Counted from the stretch's first letter, positions 1 to 12,602 are shown. The stretch: 64,000 nt of DNA from Pseudoalteromonas piratica (GCF_000788395.1 NZ_CP009888.1:558001-622000); one strand, 5' to 3'. The notes: generated by a model not told the origin, from the sequence alone. Numbers and translations are program-made.

Positions 1-198
1 GAAGAGTTGCGCGTGCATGAGCTACACCAAAACCTAAAAAAAGCTGAACAACAAGGTATGGATAACCTATCGCCAGAGCTGAAACGTTCCATAAACGAAC
101 TTTCGGATGCTGCACAGTCAGTCACTCATAGCTACAAACCAAGCGAACAAACGCCAGAACAAGTGCAGAATAGCAGTAATGACAAACCCTCAAAGTAA
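1..198 (+). CDS. tatB: Sec-independent translocase subunit TatB, C-terminal part
   Basis: This is the 3' end of a gene that starts before the window; the frame is open from base 1 to the TAA at 196-198. The visible 65 residues are a charged helical segment (LHQNLKKAEQQG) followed by a Gln/Ser/Pro-rich low-complexity tail, as in the cytoplasmic end of TatB. TatB is a single-span inner-membrane protein that, with TatC, recognises twin-arginine signal peptides of folded proteins. The assignment rests mainly on tatC, which overlaps its last 20 bases. The membrane helix is outside the window, so the sequence alone is weak evidence. Confidence 0.85.
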   Translation, partial: EELRVHELHQNLKKAEQQGMDNLSPELKRSINELSDAAQSVTHSYKPSEQTPEQVQNSSNDKPSK

Positions 199-937
199 CG
201 CTGAAACAACGCCAACCTTTATTAGCCATTTGGTTGAGTTGCGCAATCGCTTGATGCGAGCGCTCGCCTCTATTTTGTTAATCTTTTTGGCTCTGGTCTA
301 TTTTGCAAACGACATCTACGGATTCGTAGCAACTCCTTTACTTGCCAATTTGCCTGAAAATGCCAACATGATTGCAACCGATGTTACTGCACCATTTTTC
401 GCACCTTTCAAGCTCACTTTGTTTGCCGCCTTATTTTTAGCCTTCCCATTTATTTTGCATCAAGTGTGGGGGTTTATTGCTCCAGGCTTGTATCAAAATG
501 AAAAAAAGGTACTCATGCCAATATTAGCGGCCTCTGTTATCTTATTTTACAGTGGTATCGCATTTTGTTATTACCTCGTGATGCCAATTGTACTTGGCTT
601 TTTTACAGGAATTGGTCCTGATGTAATGACCATCAGTCCTGATATTAGTAGTTACTTAAGTTTTGTTTTAAAGTTATTTTTCGCTTTTGGTATTGCGTTT
701 GAAATACCTGTGGCGATTATGCTGCTCTGCTGGAGTGGCGCTACCACCAAAGAAAGTCTCAAAGAAAAGCGCCCATACGTAGTGGTAGGTGCATTTGTCA
801 TTGCGATGTTTTTAACACCACCTGATGTGTTATCACAAACGCTGTTGGCTATTCCCATGCTAGCCCTTTTTGAGTTAGGCTTGTTGCTAGCAGGTTTTTA
901 CCAAAAAAATACGGACTCAGAAGAGGTCAAAAACTAA
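179..937 (+). CDS. tatC: Sec-independent protein translocase TatC
   Basis: Multispanning core subunit of the twin-arginine translocase, which binds the RR signal peptide and exports folded proteins. At 252 residues it has the usual family length. The N-terminal stretch FISHLVELRNRL is the conserved TatC cytoplasmic start, and about six hydrophobic segments follow, ending in a short charged tail. An in-frame ATG exists at 107, but it lies within tatB and would add a non-conserved leader. ATG 179, overlapping the tatB stop region, gives the family-like N-terminus. It is translationally coupled to tatB; the next gene starts one base after the stop. Confidence 0.96.
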   Translation: MTNPQSNAETTPTFISHLVELRNRLMRALASILLIFLALVYFANDIYGFVATPLLANLPENANMIATDVTAPFFAPFKLTLFAALFLAFPFILHQVWGFIAPGLYQNEKKVLMPILAASVILFYSGIAFCYYLVMPIVLGFFTGIGPDVMTISPDISSYLSFVLKLFFAFGIAFEIPVAIMLLCWSGATTKESLKEKRPYVVVGAFVIAMFLTPPDVLSQTLLAIPMLALFELGLLLAGFYQKNTDSEEVKN

Positions 938-938
938 A

Positions 939-1460
939 ATGAAAAAGTTACCTATCGTTATTCTTTCACTACTTGCGCTACCATTAAGTGCAAAAGAAAT
1001 TAACACTCAAGCTTTAAAAGCATGCAGCTTTGTTGAAAATGACTTTCAACGTTTGCAATGTTATGACCAAGTTATCGCAGGCAAAGAGCTCACTGCGACT
1101 AAAAAGAATAAATCATCGAAAAAACAAGCCAAATTACCCGATAATGCTGCAGCTCCTGCAAAGAGCAAATCACAGAATGTTGCAGCAACCGCTCAAAAAG
1201 CGGAAGACAATTTTGGCTTAGAACACCGTAAGGTTGAAAAAAAAGATGATGAAATTACTTCGGTAGTTACCAAAGTAAAAACTCACCCTCATGGTGAACT
1301 AATTATTACATTAGAGAATGGCCATGTTTGGCAACAGATCGGCAGTGACCGATTCAACCTAAAATCAGGTGAAACGGTCATCATTACTCGCGGTATGTTC
1401 AATTCGTTTATTATGAAAGTTGAAGGTCGCAATAGAGGCATAAAAGTAAAACGTAAATAG
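939..1460 (+). CDS. small secreted protein of unknown function
   Basis: 173-residue protein with a clear signal peptide (MKKLPIVILSLLALPLSAKE). The mature N-terminus holds two cysteines in ACSFVENDFQRLQCYDQV, the C-x(n)-RLxCYD pattern seen in several periplasmic proteins of unknown function. A Lys/Ala/Ser-rich linker (about residues 50-95) leads to a C-terminal beta-rich part (GHVWQQIGSDRF, then GETVIITRG). It sits between tatC and tatD with one-base and four-base gaps and is probably co-transcribed. No function can be named. The paired cysteines suggest a disulfide in the periplasm. Confidence 0.8.
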   Translation: MKKLPIVILSLLALPLSAKEINTQALKACSFVENDFQRLQCYDQVIAGKELTATKKNKSSKKQAKLPDNAAAPAKSKSQNVAATAQKAEDNFGLEHRKVEKKDDEITSVVTKVKTHPHGELIITLENGHVWQQIGSDRFNLKSGETVIITRGMFNSFIMKVEGRNRGIKVKRK

Positions 1461-1464
1461 TTTT

Positions 1465-2243
1465 ATGCGTTTCTTTGATATAGGTGTAAACCTAAGCAGT
1501 GATCAATTTGCTAAAGACAGAGCAGATGTTGTTTCGCGCGCTCGTATCGCGGGTGTTGAAAATATGCTGCTTATTGGCTCCAATATTGAAGACAGTCGTC
1601 ATGCAATTGCACTTGCTAACGAATTTTCATTAGTAGCAAGTGCAGGTATACACCCACATGATGCGAAATCAGCTAATGCTGATTTCTGCCAAACAATTCA
1701 ATCTCTTTCCAGTCATAAAGAAGTGGTCGCAATTGGCGAATGTGGTCTCGATTACAATCGCGACTTTTCGCCACGCGATAAGCAACGCGAAGTATTTGCA
1801 GCACAAGTAGCACTTGCTAATAAGCTTAACAAACCGCTTTATATGCACCAGCGCGATGCTCATCATGACTTTATAGCAATCGTCAAAGAAGCCAAGGTGC
1901 CAGGTGTTGTACATTGTTTTACTGACAGTGAGGAAGCGTTAGAAGCATACTTAGAACTTGGTTTTTATATTGGTATCACGGGTTGGTTATGTGATGAGCG
2001 CCGAGGTGATGCTTTACGTAAGTTACTTCCGCGAATTCCACTTGATAAGTTGTTATTTGAAACCGATGCTCCTTACCTTTTGCCTCGAAATATCAAGCCA
2101 AAACCTAAATCAAGACGCTCAGAACCACTTCACATTGAATACGTTGTGGAACAAGCGGCTGAATTATATGGACTGCCGACGGAAGATGTAGCAAACGCAG
2201 CTTTTGCAAACGCCCACCATTTATTTGGGTTGGAGTTAACCAA

Positions 2244-2253
<10 letters not shown>
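1465..2253 (+). CDS. tatD: TatD family metal-dependent deoxyribonuclease
   Basis: 262-residue TIM-barrel hydrolase of the TatD family (3'-5' exonuclease acting on DNA, linked to repair and DNA degradation). Metal ligands are visible in order: H63 and H65 in GIHPHD, E92 in IGECGLDYNRD, the MHQRDA and VHCF histidines, and the aspartate in FETDAPYL. ATG 1465 lies four bases after the preceding stop. The tat linkage is positional; the protein is not needed for Tat export. The end overlaps the start of the next gene by 10 bases. Confidence 0.95.
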
Positions 2254-5113
<2,860 letters not shown>

Positions 5114-5124
5114 AATAAAACATG

Positions 5125-5150
5125 AAAAAAGAGTGCCAGCGCTCTTTTTT
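5125..5150. terminator. bidirectional terminator between hemB and a convergent small ORF
   Basis: AAAAAAGAG and CTCTTTTTT arms flank a short GC-containing centre, so an A-tract precedes and a T-tract follows the hairpin on either strand. It can end hemB on the plus strand and the 59-residue ORF on the minus strand. Confidence 0.8.
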
Positions 5151-5154
5151 CATT

Positions 5155-5334
5155 CTAATGCAGTAATAAAATTGCACCATAACACAATATAGCAAGTACC
5201 AATCCTACACCGGCTCGCTGAAGATAACTCACCCGCATTTCGCCTTTTATCCAATAGCTATACATAAACTGTAAAAAGCAGGTTGCGGTTGCACCAAAGC
5301 ACGCAAAAAGAGATAAATAAATAGCCTGTAGCAT
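5155..5334 (-). CDS. 59-residue two-helix membrane protein
   Basis: Short reading frame: ATG on the minus strand at 5334-5332, TAG at 5157-5155. The translation starts MLQAIYLSLFACFGATATCF and ends in a hydrophobic LVLAILCYGAILLLH; a charged turn (YWIKGEMR) separates the two membrane-length segments. A good ribosome site, AGGA, lies seven bases upstream of the ATG on the minus strand. It converges on hemB and shares its terminator. The orderly hydrophobic/charged pattern, ribosome site and terminator make it a likely real gene. I do not recognise a family. Confidence 0.6.
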   Translation of the reverse strand: MLQAIYLSLFACFGATATCFLQFMYSYWIKGEMRVSYLQRAGVGLVLAILCYGAILLLH

Positions 5335-5595
5335 CGCAGTCCTATTTGAAATAAAAAGCTTATATCTAATAACTATAATGGCTAATCAATATTTAACACA
5401 ATCATTTAATACAAACCCCTTGTTTTTTCTTGCTTAAACCAAAATGAAAGTTGATATATAACTAAAAAGAATATAGTCATATTTAAAATTATTTTTTTCT
5501 TGGATAACTCTTCTCTATGCTCCATGCTAAATCTTTTATCCAGCCTTTTAGCTTTGGGTAAAACAGCGCGAAATTCGTTTTTTAGAGGACAACTT

Positions 5596-7020
5596 GTGGA
5601 ATATTTTCCAATTTTTACCAAGCTTGATAACAAGCCTGTATTAATTGTTGGTGGTGGTGAAGTCGCACTTCGAAAATGCCAAGCGATGTTGCAAGCAAAT
5701 GCAAACATTACCCTTGTTGCACCCGAATTTTGCGATGAATTAATCGCACTTAACAATGCCAATAAAGTAATGCTCATTAATGATTACTTTTCAGAGCAAC
5801 ATATTACCAATCAGAGCTTAGTGATTGCTGCAACCGATCTTGAGAGTGTTAATAAAGCCGTTTTTGATAGCGCTGAAGCAAAAAATATTTTTGTTAATGT
5901 GGTTGATGACCAACCTAAGTGTAGCTTTATTTTTCCGTCAATTGTCGATCGCAAGCCGATCACGATTGCGATTTCGAGCGCAGGAAAAGCCCCCGTGCTT
6001 GCTCGCCGTTTACGCGAGAAGCTTGAAACCATTATTCCACAGCATATCGGCCCATTAGCACAGCTTGCGGGTAACTTCCGCGATAAAGTGAAAAGCCAAT
6101 TAGATAGCTTTAGCAAACGACGTATGTTTTGGGAAAAAGCATTCACGTCAGATGCTGTAGCCCAAGTTGCAAAGGGCGATCTTGCTGGAGCAGAAGAAAC
6201 ATTTGAGAAAATCTTAGCTGGCGATAACCAGTTAACAGGCGAAGTGTTGGTTGTCGGTGCAGGCCCCGGCGATCCAGAGCTTTTAACCATAAAAGCCTTA
6301 CAAGCAATGCAAACTGCCGATGTGATTGTCTACGACTACTTAGTGTCTGACGAGATTATGGCGTTAGTACGCAAAGACGCTGAATTGGTGTGTGTTGGCA
6401 AACGCTTAGGTAATCACAGCGTGCCACAAGATGAAATCAATCAAATCCTTGTTGAACTTGCAAATGAAGGTAAAAAAGTATGTCGCCTAAAAGGCGGTGA
6501 CCCATTTATTTACGGTCGTGGTGGTGAAGAAGTGCAAGCGCTTGCAAAGCACAACATTGCGTTTCAAATTGTACCAGGAATAACGGCTGCTGCAGGTTGT
6601 TCAGCTTACGCAGGTATCCCGCTTACGCATCGCGACCATGCTCAAGCAATTCAGTTTGTTACCGGTCACTGCAAGAAAGATGGACAAGAACTTGACTGGC
6701 AGTCTCTGGCAAAAGAAAATCAAACTCTCGCTGTTTACATGGGTGTGATAAAATCGCCGCATATTCAAGCAAAATTGCTTGAATATGGGCGCGCACCCGA
6801 GACACCTGTGGCAATTATTGAAAATGGCACACGTAAAGAACAACGTGTTGTAACAGGTGAACTCAATTACTTGGCTGATTTAATCGCAAGAGAGCAAATT
6901 AAGTCACCAGCATTATTAATTATTGGTGAAGTTGCCAACCTAAGCAAAGAGCTTGCATGGTTTGGTCACTCACAGCAGCCACCATTGGCAAGTAGCCAAT
7001 TACTAACAAACGCTGCATAA
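5596..7020 (+). CDS. cysG: siroheme synthase (fused precorrin-2 dehydrogenase/ferrochelatase and uroporphyrinogen-III methyltransferase)
   Basis: 474-residue bifunctional enzyme making sirohaem for sulfite and nitrite reductases. Residues about 1-215 are the NAD-binding dehydrogenase/ferrochelatase half (VLIVGGGEVALRK near the N-terminus). About 218-460 is the SAM-dependent methyltransferase (VGAGPGDPELLT, LKGGDPFIYGRGGEE, VPGITAAAGCSAY). The frame is open upstream to 5500, but that extension resembles nothing in the family. GTG 5596, with AGAGGA at 5584-5589, gives MEYFPIFTKL, matching known CysG starts. It heads the sulfate-assimilation cluster; cysD begins 37 bases downstream. Confidence 0.96.
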   Translation: MEYFPIFTKLDNKPVLIVGGGEVALRKCQAMLQANANITLVAPEFCDELIALNNANKVMLINDYFSEQHITNQSLVIAATDLESVNKAVFDSAEAKNIFVNVVDDQPKCSFIFPSIVDRKPITIAISSAGKAPVLARRLREKLETIIPQHIGPLAQLAGNFRDKVKSQLDSFSKRRMFWEKAFTSDAVAQVAKGDLAGAEETFEKILAGDNQLTGEVLVVGAGPGDPELLTIKALQAMQTADVIVYDYLVSDEIMALVRKDAELVCVGKRLGNHSVPQDEINQILVELANEGKKVCRLKGGDPFIYGRGGEEVQALAKHNIAFQIVPGITAAAGCSAYAGIPLTHRDHAQAIQFVTGHCKKDGQELDWQSLAKENQTLAVYMGVIKSPHIQAKLLEYGRAPETPVAIIENGTRKEQRVVTGELNYLADLIAREQIKSPALLIIGEVANLSKELAWFGHSQQPPLASSQLLTNAA

Positions 7021-7057
7021 CATTTTTAGAATTAACTTCACATTTTAGGACAAAATC

Positions 7058-7957
7058 ATGGCATTAACCCATCTTCAGCAACTCGAAGCTGAAAGTATTC
7101 AAATTATCCGCGAAGTCGCGGCTGAGTTTGAAAACCCTGTGATGCTTTACTCAATTGGTAAAGACTCATCGGTGTTATTGCACTTAGCGCGCAAGGCTTT
7201 TTACCCAGGCAAGATTCCATTCCCTCTACTGCACGTAGATACTGATTGGAAATTCCGTGAAATGATTGAGTTTCGCGATCGCTTAGCAAAAGAATATGAT
7301 TTTGATCTAATTGTACACAAGAATCCTGAAGGGATTGCAATGGGTGTTGGTCCATTTACCCATGGTTCATCTAAGCATACTGACATAATGAAAACTCAGG
7401 GCTTAAAACAAGCACTTGATAAGTACGGCTTTGACGCTGCATTTGGCGGTGCTCGTCGGGATGAGGAAAAATCACGTGCGAAAGAACGTGTTTACTCGTT
7501 CCGTGATAAGAACCACCGCTGGGACCCGAAGAACCAACGTCCAGAGCTGTGGAGCAACTATAACGGCCAAGTAAACCCAGGTGAAAGCATTCGAGTGTTC
7601 CCACTATCAAACTGGACTGAGCTTGATATTTGGCAGTATATCTACCAAGAAAACATCGAAATTGTGCCACTTTACTTATCGGACAAACGCCCTGTTGTTG
7701 AACGCGATGGGTTACTTATCATGGTTGATGACGAACGTATGCCACTAAAAGAAGGCGAAGAGCCAGAACTTCGTTCAGTGCGATTCCGTACCTTAGGCTG
7801 TTATCCACTTACTGGTGCAGTTGAGTCTGAAGCAAACACCTTAACCGGCATCATTGAAGAAATGTTGTTATCAACATCATCAGAACGCGAAGGTCGTGCA
7901 ATTGACCACGATTCATCAGGGTCTATGGAAAAGAAAAAACGTGAGGGCTATTTCTAA
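7058..7957 (+). CDS. cysD: sulfate adenylyltransferase subunit 2
   Basis: 299-residue ATP pyrophosphatase-type subunit of ATP sulfurylase, which makes adenosine 5'-phosphosulfate from ATP and sulfate. The PP-loop is [10 protein letters not shown] (about residues 31-40), followed by [12 protein letters not shown] and the conserved [16 protein letters not shown]. The length matches the family (about 300). Its TAA shares an A with the ATG of cysN (TAATG), so the two subunits are translationally coupled. An AGGA ribosome site precedes the ATG. Confidence 0.98.
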   Translation: MALTHLQQLEAESIQIIREVAAEFENPVMLYSIGKDSSVLLHLARKAFYPGKIPFPLLHVDTDWKFREMIEFRDRLAKEYDFDLIVHKNPEGIAMGVGPFTHGSSKHTDIMKTQGLKQALDKYGFDAAFGGARRDEEKSRAKERVYSFRDKNHRWDPKNQRPELWSNYNGQVNPGESIRVFPLSNWTELDIWQYIYQENIEIVPLYLSDKRPVVERDGLLIMVDDERMPLKEGEEPELRSVRFRTLGCYPLTGAVESEANTLTGIIEEMLLSTSSEREGRAIDHDSSGSMEKKKREGYF

Positions 7958-9375
7958 TGTCGACAGCAAATGAAGTAAGAGAATTAGGTATTGAGCAGTA
8001 CCTATCACGTCAACAAGACAAAAGCTTATTACGTTTATTAACCTGCGGTAGCGTTGATGACGGTAAATCAACACTGATTGGTCGCTTGTTACACGATAGC
8101 CATCAAATTTATGAAGATCAGCTAGCTGCACTTCATAAAGATAACGAAAAAGTAGGTAATGCGGGTGAAGAACTAGACCTTGCACTGCTCGTCGATGGCC
8201 TGCAAGCAGAGCGCGAGCAAGGTATCACAATTGACGTTGCTTACCGTTATTTCTCAACCAATAAGCGTAAGTTTATTATTGCTGATACACCGGGGCACGA
8301 ACAGTACACGCGCAACATGGTAACAGGTGCATCGACTGCAGATTTAGCAATTATTCTGGTAGACGCCCGTTACGGTGTGCAAGTGCAAACTAAGCGTCAT
8401 AGCTTTATTTGTGACTCATTAGGCATCAAGCAGTTTGTTGTTGCGATCAATAAAATGGATATCGTGGATTTTGATGAAGCCGTTTACAACAAAATTCAGC
8501 AAGACTATTTAGCGTTTGCTGAGCAACTTAATGTTGAAGACATTCGTTTTATTCCAATGTCTGCCTTAAAAGGTGATAACGTAGTTACACGCTCTGAAAA
8601 AACACCTTATTACACCGGCGCACCATTACTTGAGTTACTTGAAGACTCGCCTGCGGCTGCAGCAAATACTGAGTTTGAAGCGCGTTTACCTGTACAACTA
8701 GTTACACGCCCAAACCTGAATTTCCGAGGCTTCCAAGGCACTTTGGTTGCGGGTGGATTAACAGTAGGCGAAGCTGTAAAAGCACTACCTTCGGGTAAAA
8801 TGTCTACGGTAAAAGAAATCGTAACCTTTGATGGTAATTTAGAGCGCGCAGAAGCTGGACAAGCTATCACTTTAACACTTAACGATGAAATCGATATCAG
8901 TCGTGGTGATGTAGTTGTGCCAGCAAATAGTACGGCTAAAATTTCAAACCGTCTGCAAGCAAAATTAGTATGGATGCACGAAGCACCGTTAGTGCTAGGC
9001 AAAGAATACAATGTTAAGTTAGCAACCAAGAAAACAACTGCGAAAGTAGTTGCGATTGACCACACTATCGACGTAAACACCCTAGCACACGGTCAGGCAG
9101 ACAGCTTACAGCTTAACGAAATCGCGATTGTTACTATTGAAATCGATGAGCAAGTGCTCGCAGATGCCTATGTAGCAAACCGTGAAACAGGCTCATTTAT
9201 CTTAATCGATCGTCTGTCGAACTTAACCGTTGCGGCTGGCATGATTGAACAAGTACTTGACAGTGCCGATGCACAGCAAGCACCATCTAACTTCAGTGCC
9301 TTTGAAGTGGAGTTTAATGCGCTTGTGCGTAAACACTTCCCTCACTGGCAAGCAATTGATATTTCAAAGCTATAA
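7957..9375 (+). CDS. cysN: sulfate adenylyltransferase subunit 1 (GTPase)
   Basis: 472-residue EF-Tu-like GTPase that drives ATP sulfurylation with CysD. G1 is [20 protein letters not shown]3 is DTPGHEQY and G4 is NKMD, followed by two beta-barrel domains. It ends without a fused APS kinase; cysC is a separate gene 1.7 kb downstream, beyond a permease. It starts on the overlapping ATG of cysD, and the permease starts two bases after its stop. Confidence 0.98.
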   Translation: MSTANEVRELGIEQYLSRQQDKSLLRLLTCGSVDDGKSTLIGRLLHDSHQIYEDQLAALHKDNEKVGNAGEELDLALLVDGLQAEREQGITIDVAYRYFSTNKRKFIIADTPGHEQYTRNMVTGASTADLAIILVDARYGVQVQTKRHSFICDSLGIKQFVVAINKMDIVDFDEAVYNKIQQDYLAFAEQLNVEDIRFIPMSALKGDNVVTRSEKTPYYTGAPLLELLEDSPAAAANTEFEARLPVQLVTRPNLNFRGFQGTLVAGGLTVGEAVKALPSGKMSTVKEIVTFDGNLERAEAGQAITLTLNDEIDISRGDVVVPANSTAKISNRLQAKLVWMHEAPLVLGKEYNVKLATKKTTAKVVAIDHTIDVNTLAHGQADSLQLNEIAIVTIEIDEQVLADAYVANRETGSFILIDRLSNLTVAAGMIEQVLDSADAQQAPSNFSAFEVEFNALVRKHFPHWQAIDISKL

Positions 9376-9377
9376 GT

Positions 9378-11102
9378 ATGTATCAACAAGTCAGCCTTAG
9401 TCTTATTATGATTGTTTTAGTCGCGTGCCTATTTGGCACGCGACTGAAGCCTGCGTGGGCTTTTGCTGGCGCGATTAGTGTAAGTTATTTAGCCGGTCTT
9501 ATTGATTTAGAAGGCGTGCTTATTAACTTCACTAATCCTTCCTTAATCACACTCATATTGTTGATTTTGATAAGTATTGGCATCGAAAAAACGGCATTTG
9601 TCCGCAAACTGTCAACTTCCTTAGCAAAAGGAAGCTTATCAAAATCAGTAACAAAACTAGGTTTATCAACTGCCTTTTTATCTTCATTCACTAATAACAC
9701 AGCTGTAGTTGCAAGCCTTATTTCTGCAGTGAAAGAAAATAAAACGCATGCACCATCAAAGTTACTTTTACCTTTGTCATATACCGCGATTCTCGGTGGT
9801 ACACTGACTTTAATTGGCACATCGACCAATCTCATTGTAAATGGTTTTGCTGTGGACGCAGGCATGGCACCGCTCGGCTTTTTTGACTTCACCTTAGTGG
9901 GCCTTGCTGTATTAAGTGCAGGCCTCATTGCCATTTTATTGCTTTTAAAATTTTTGCCTAACTATCAAGAAGCTGACGATGAAGTCACGCCGTTTTACCT
10001 CGAAGGCAAAGTGAAGGCGAGTTCTAAATTAATTGGTAAAACGGTTGAAGAAAATGGACTGCGTGAATTAAAAGACATTTTCTTGGCAGAAATTATTCGT
10101 GGCGAAAAACGCATAGCAGCCGTTACACCTAAACAGGTGATTAAAGCTGGCGATATTTTATTGTTTTCTGGCGATTTAAAATCAGTGCCTTTATTAAAAC
10201 AATTTGATGGTCTCGAAGTTATTCATGACAAACACGAAATGGCCGTTGAACACTTTGTAGAAGTGGTAATCAGCCACAGTAGTTCGCTGGTTGGGCAAAC
10301 GCTCAAAGATGCGAATTTTCGTAAAGAATTTAAAGCTGCAGTAGTCGCGATCCGCCGCGGCCATAGTCGGTTAGAAGGTAGCTTTGCCAATATTCAATTA
10401 CAAGCTGGCGACAGCCTTATTTTAGCGCCGAGCAGCGATTTCCAATCAAACAAAAAACTTAAGCGCGAATTTGTTTATATCTCAGGCCTCGACTTGCAGA
10501 GTCACCTTGATGAAAAACAGTCTCACTGTGTATTCGCGGGTTTTATTGCAGTAATTGGCCTGAGTATTTTTGATGTTGTGCCACTTGTTAAAGGTTTAAT
10601 CGTTTTACTAATTGCCTTTATGTTATGGGGTGTCGTCTCAGTCAGCGAGGTAAAGCGTCGATTTCCTCTGGAACTGTTTGTCATAGTTGGTAGCGCAATT
10701 GGCCTTGCTAAATTGATGATCGATACCGGCGTGGCAACGCAAATCTCGGAGTTTGTGTTAAGTCTAGTTGGTCAGTTTGGTCCCTACACTGCTCTTGTGG
10801 TTATTTTCTTTTTGACCTTGCTTTGCACTGAATTAATTACTAATAACGCGGCAGCTGCACTCTCATTCCCTATCGCCTATTCTTTAGCGATTGGCTTTGG
10901 CGTCAGCCCTCTGCCCTTTATTATGGCGGTAGCATTTGGTGCATCTGCCAGCTTTATTTCGCCATTTGGCTATCAAACCAACCTGATGGTGTATAGCGCG
11001 GGCAATTACCAGATAAAAGATTACATCAAAGTGGGTGTGCCCATGTCGTTAGTATATTCAATTACTGCGTTGATCTTTATACCTATTGTTTTTCCATTTT
11101 AA
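9378..11102 (+). CDS. SLC13/DASS-family permease with two TrkA_C domains, probable sulfate importer
   Basis: 574-residue membrane protein. N-terminal spans (about 1-190) contain the family signature SFTNNTAVVASL and GTSTNLIVNGF. A cytoplasmic insert (about 205-370) shows two consecutive TrkA_C/RCK_C repeats (GKTVEENGLRELKDIFLAEI and VGQTLKDANFRKEFKAAVVAI). C-terminal spans follow, with TELITNNAAAALSFPIA. The family moves dicarboxylates or sulfate with sodium. Its place between cysN and cysC points to sulfate uptake, but the substrate is inferred from position only. It lies in the same operon as cysG-D-N-C. Confidence 0.88.
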   Translation: MYQQVSLSLIMIVLVACLFGTRLKPAWAFAGAISVSYLAGLIDLEGVLINFTNPSLITLILLILISIGIEKTAFVRKLSTSLAKGSLSKSVTKLGLSTAFLSSFTNNTAVVASLISAVKENKTHAPSKLLLPLSYTAILGGTLTLIGTSTNLIVNGFAVDAGMAPLGFFDFTLVGLAVLSAGLIAILLLLKFLPNYQEADDEVTPFYLEGKVKASSKLIGKTVEENGLRELKDIFLAEIIRGEKRIAAVTPKQVIKAGDILLFSGDLKSVPLLKQFDGLEVIHDKHEMAVEHFVEVVISHSSSLVGQTLKDANFRKEFKAAVVAIRRGHSRLEGSFANIQLQAGDSLILAPSSDFQSNKKLKREFVYISGLDLQSHLDEKQSHCVFAGFIAVIGLSIFDVVPLVKGLIVLLIAFMLWGVVSVSEVKRRFPLELFVIVGSAIGLAKLMIDTGVATQISEFVLSLVGQFGPYTALVVIFFLTLLCTELITNNAAAALSFPIAYSLAIGFGVSPLPFIMAVAFGASASFISPFGYQTNLMVYSAGNYQIKDYIKVGVPMSLVYSITALIFIPIVFPF

Positions 11103-11124
11103 TTAACGGACTGTAGAACCCATT

Positions 11125-11721
11125 ATGAGTGACGAAAATATTGTATGGCACAACTACCATGTAGAAAAATCAGCTCGCGTAAAGCAACAAGGCCATAAGC
11201 CATGCATTTTATGGTTCACAGGTTTATCCGGTTCAGGCAAAAGTACAGTTGCTAACGCCTTAGAAACGGCACTTCATGAGATGGGGGTTCACACCTACTT
11301 ACTTGATGGTGATAATGTACGCCATGGGCTTTGCGGCGACCTTGGGTTTACTGATGAAGATCGTCAAGAGAATATTCGTCGCGTTGGTGAAGTCGCAAAA
11401 TTAATGGTAGATGCAGGTCTTGTCGTTCTGAGTGCGTTTATTTCACCATTTCAAGCCGAACGTAAAATGGTACGTGAGCTAGTAGAAGACGGTGAGTTTA
11501 TTGAAGTTTTCTTAGACACCCCGTTAGCTGTGTGTGAAACACGTGACCCGAAAGGGCTTTATAAAAAAGCGCGTGCCGGTGAAATTAAAAACTTTACAGG
11601 TATTGATTCAACCTATGAAGCACCAGAAAATGCTGAAATTATACTTGATACAGGCGCTAATTCAGTTGCTGATTCAGTAAACCAAATCATTGCTGCTTTG
11701 AAGCAACGCCAAATAATCTAA
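11125..11721 (+). CDS. cysC: adenylylsulfate kinase
   Basis: 198-residue APS kinase that phosphorylates adenylylsulfate to PAPS. The P-loop is GLSGSGKST (about residues 32-40), followed by [10 protein letters not shown], the FISPFQAER substrate loop with its conserved serine, and [20 protein letters not shown]. It is the last gene of the sulfate cluster. It ends one base before the stop of a convergent gene, and no obvious terminator hairpin separates them. Confidence 0.98.
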   Translation: MSDENIVWHNYHVEKSARVKQQGHKPCILWFTGLSGSGKSTVANALETALHEMGVHTYLLDGDNVRHGLCGDLGFTDEDRQENIRRVGEVAKLMVDAGLVVLSAFISPFQAERKMVRELVEDGEFIEVFLDTPLAVCETRDPKGLYKKARAGEIKNFTGIDSTYEAPENAEIILDTGANSVADSVNQIIAALKQRQII

Positions 11722-11722
11722 G

Positions 11723-12520
11723 TTATTTTTTCTCGACTTGTTGCAGCAAGTCGAGAAACTTCTTCTCAACAAAATCTTTTTCTTTAACCAAATGGGTTAA
11801 ACGCTCTTCAGCTTGCAGTAACTTTTGCTGTAGTTTTTTTGCTTCTTCTGTATCGGGATTATCTGCGCCTTGCGCCATTAATTGTTGAATGACTTGATCT
11901 TGCTCTGCCATTTGTTTTTTATACTGCTGCAGGGCACGTTTAAGGTTATTATTTTCTTCCGTATTCGATGTGGCTGTGGGGTTTGCGCTCAATTGCACAT
12001 ATTCTCTTTCAAGTTGCTCAAATTGCTCAGTAATTTTTTTATTTTCTTTTGTTAACCTTTCCACAGTATCATACTGAGAATAAAGCTTTTCGCGGGTGAT
12101 TTTGAGCTTTTTAACACTGGTATCCAAATCCCCTTTGAGCTTTTTAATCAATTTTTGTGCTTTGTGTAAACGTGCGTTTAAATCCTCCATGGACGCTTTT
12201 TCTTCTTTGCTGATATGATCTGAAGTGGAAGCTTTGATATTGGCAAGTTGACTCTCAAGCCCTTGTTGCACGCGAATTAAGGCATCGAGTGTATCGCGAT
12301 TTTCTGCGCTGTAATTTAACGCCATTTCAATTGATTCTTGATATTCTGAAATAAGCTTATCATCGACAACCTGCGATCCTCCCCCCGCTTTATGGGCAAA
12401 TTTTCGAAACTCTCGAATAATCAGCCACAAAATAACAAACCAACCAGCAAGAATCAGCAGACCAAGGTCGAGTGCTAATATTTCCAAAACTTTAAATGAG
12501 GTTAAGCCCGGGATATTCAT
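11723..12520 (-). CDS. membrane-anchored coiled-coil protein of unknown function
   Basis: 265 residues. One N-terminal transmembrane segment (LGLLILAGWFVILWLII, about 19-35) is followed by a basic stretch and then a long, heptad-like, highly charged helix to the C-terminus (about 60-265), broken by a short Ala/Thr/Asn linker near residue 185. The predicted topology is a cytoplasmic rod tethered to the inner membrane. I recognise no family. It is divergent from a response regulator; the 82-bp gap holds a 10-bp inverted repeat, so the two genes may share control. Confidence 0.75.
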   Translation of the reverse strand: MNIPGLTSFKVLEILALDLGLLILAGWFVILWLIIREFRKFAHKAGGGSQVVDDKLISEYQESIEMALNYSAENRDTLDALIRVQQGLESQLANIKASTSDHISKEEKASMEDLNARLHKAQKLIKKLKGDLDTSVKKLKITREKLYSQYDTVERLTKENKKITEQFEQLEREYVQLSANPTATSNTEENNNLKRALQQYKKQMAEQDQVIQQLMAQGADNPDTEEAKKLQQKLLQAEERLTHLVKEKDFVEKKFLDLLQQVEKK

Positions 12521-12546
12521 AACTTCTCCAGCAAGACAACAAGTTA

Positions 12547-12579
12547 AGTATAGTCTTGATTATTTTTTGAGACTATACT
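12547..12579. promoter_or_regulatory. 10-bp inverted repeat in a divergent promoter region
   Basis: AGTATAGTCT at 12547-12556 and its perfect complement AGACTATACT at 12570-12579 are separated by 13 T-rich bases. It lies between two divergent genes, 26 bp from one start and 23 bp from the other. It could be an operator or a transcript hairpin; no regulator is known. Confidence 0.5.
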
Positions 12580-12602
12580 GGTGATAATATCGACAAAAGT
12601 AA

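Noticed and set aside
5500..5595. N-terminal extension of cysG from TTG 5500
   Set aside because: The extra 32 residues do not resemble CysG, and the GTG at 5596 has a better ribosome site.
5811..6290. 159-codon minus-strand ORF inside cysG
   Set aside because: Antisense shadow of a conserved gene, with Ser-rich random composition and no start signal.
8610..9080. 156-codon minus-strand ORF inside cysN
   Set aside because: It lies wholly within a well-supported gene on the other strand, has no family resemblance and no ribosome site; it is a by-product of codon use.
9485..9934. 149-codon minus-strand ORF inside the SLC13 permease gene
   Set aside because: Antisense to a conserved membrane protein. 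Its Lys/Pro-rich translation mirrors the hydrophobic codons of the real gene.
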